From: an uncultured Candidatus Pelagibacter sp.
Lineage (GTDB): Bacteria > Pseudomonadota > Alphaproteobacteria > Pelagibacterales > Pelagibacteraceae
Direction: 5' to 3'
DNA: 15,580 nt
NCBI GenBank assembly: GCA_905616435.1
Contig: CAJQSU010000023.1
Span: 1-15,580, forward strand
Below the pieces are notes generated by a model. The model was not told where the DNA came from and made no database searches. It saw only the letters and a program-made list of their open reading frames with translations. Positions 14,832-15,580 of this stretch are shown here, piece after piece (the stretch's first letter is position 1; every line of letters begins with the position of its first letter). The translations under genes and the position numbers were made by a program.

Positions 14832-15580
14832 TTAATTTATTCCAATTATTTTTTCAGACTTTAATACGTCTAGTTTAATCTTTTTAGTTTCAAATATTTT
14901 TCTTTCTTGACCTTTAAGAATTTTACCAGATGGTAATTTAAGTGTTTGAGAATTAATTCTTTTTTTATTTACGATTACCTCATAATGTAAATGTGGACCT
15001 GTAGATTTTCCAGTTGAGCCGACATAGCCTATTGTTTGACCTTGTCTGACTCTCACACCTTTTTTAATTCCATTAGCAAATTTTGACATATGAGCATAAA
15101 TAGTTTCATAAGTTGAATTATGTCTTATCACCACACAATTTCCTCCACCACCACACCATCCAGCTTTTTTAATTGTTCCAGAACCAGAAGCCATAATTGG
15201 AGTTCCCATAGGTGCAGCAAAATCTGTACCTCGATGCATTTTATTAAATCCATCAATTGGATGTTTTCTCATTCCAAATGATGAGGATAATCTTGCACCA
15301 TTAATTGGAGTTTTCATTAAAGCTTTTTTGATACTTTTTCCATTTTTATCATAATGTCCAACACTGCCCTCTTTATCAAAATAATAGAGAGAGTTATCTT
15401 CTCCACTTAAAATTAAATTTGCAAATAATATATTTCCTGTTTCAGTAACTTTTTCATTTTCATCTACAAAAACTTCATACATAATTTGAAATCGATCTTT
15501 TTTTCTAACGTCTCTTTGAAAGTCAACTTGAAAGCCATAAATTCTTGCTAACTCTATAATTGTATTCGCAGGTATTTTTT
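14832..15580 (-). CDS. M23 (LytM-type) metallopeptidase, 5' end outside window
   Basis: A peptidoglycan endopeptidase of family M23, of the kind that cuts peptide cross-links during wall growth or division. The frame stays open beyond the ATG at 15482 to the window edge. The extra residues (including IPANTIIELARIYGF and QVDFQRDVRKKDRF) match the conserved segment before the catalytic domain in alphaproteobacterial M23 proteins, so the true start lies outside and 15482 is internal. The catalytic domain has SSSFGMRKHPI, HRGTDFAAPMGTPI (zinc His and Asp), YAHMSKF, GQTIGYVGSTGKSTGPHLHYEV (HLH zinc/catalytic His) and a short C-terminal tail. Two cysteines in WCGGGGNCV could form a disulfide if the domain is periplasmic. 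The N-terminal signal or anchor cannot be seen. The stop abuts the DUF4167 stop tail-to-tail. Confidence 0.93.
   Translation of the reverse strand, partial: KIPANTIIELARIYGFQVDFQRDVRKKDRFQIMYEVFVDENEKVTETGNILFANLILSGEDNSLYYFDKEGSVGHYDKNGKSIKKALMKTPINGARLSSSFGMRKHPIDGFNKMHRGTDFAAPMGTPIMASGSGTIKKAGWCGGGGNCVVIRHNSTYETIYAHMSKFANGIKKGVRVRQGQTIGYVGSTGKSTGPHLHYEVIVNKKRINSQTLKLPSGKILKGQERKIFETKKIKLDVLKSEKIIGIN

Noticed and set aside
1..15580. Mobile element, CRISPR array, toxin-antitoxin pair or defence island
   Set aside because: No transposase, integrase, long terminal repeats, spaced direct repeats or small paired genes are present; every frame is a housekeeping gene with uniform base composition.

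Overview
The window looks like part of a small, very AT-rich alphaproteobacterial chromosome, most like the marine SAR11 (Pelagibacterales) lineage. The reasons are the strong A+T bias, Lys/Asn/Ile-rich proteins, almost no intergenic DNA, and alphaproteobacterial marker genes such as the DUF4167 and DUF1178 proteins, UbiG next to aspartokinase, and ArgJ next to SecA. Taxonomy is inferred from content and not confirmed. All genes are chromosomal housekeeping genes. I see no tRNA, rRNA, insertion sequence, prophage, CRISPR array or defence cassette.

Layout, left to right: (1) dnaX (5' end outside the window), the YbaB/EbfC nucleoid protein gene and recR form a tight plus-strand replication/repair cluster. 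(2) glcB (malate synthase G) lies on the minus strand, convergent with recR and divergent from accA. (3) accA (carboxyltransferase alpha of acetyl-CoA carboxylase) is on the plus strand and carries an unusual C-terminal hydrophobic tail. (4) secA is on the minus strand, convergent with accA. (5) argJ and a DUF1178 zinc-ribbon gene are on the plus strand. (6) ubiG is on the minus strand. (7) lysC, ispG, prfA, prmC and a DUF4167 gene form a five-gene plus-strand run with 0-4 nt gaps. (8) A minus-strand M23/LytM peptidase gene runs off the right edge.

The genes cover replication and recombination (DnaX, YbaB, RecR), glyoxylate use (GlcB), fatty-acid initiation (AccA), protein export (SecA), arginine (ArgJ) and aspartate-family amino acids (LysC), isoprenoid (IspG) and ubiquinone (UbiG) synthesis, translation termination (RF1 and its methylase PrmC) and wall remodelling (M23). 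RF1 and the enzyme that methylates its GGQ loop are adjacent. IspG and UbiG share a pathway logic, since the prenyl tail of ubiquinone comes from the MEP pathway.

Structurally, all four convergent junctions overlap or abut (14, 6, 4 and 0 bp), so there is no room for ordinary terminators. Nearly all non-coding DNA sits in three divergent promoter gaps of about 60-100 bp. The most notable observations are the AccA hydrophobic tail, the lack of a recognisable glycine riboswitch ahead of glcB, an A9 run in dnaX that could allow a short gamma form, and two in-frame tandem repeats in the DUF4167 gene. I found no clear previously undescribed multi-gene system.
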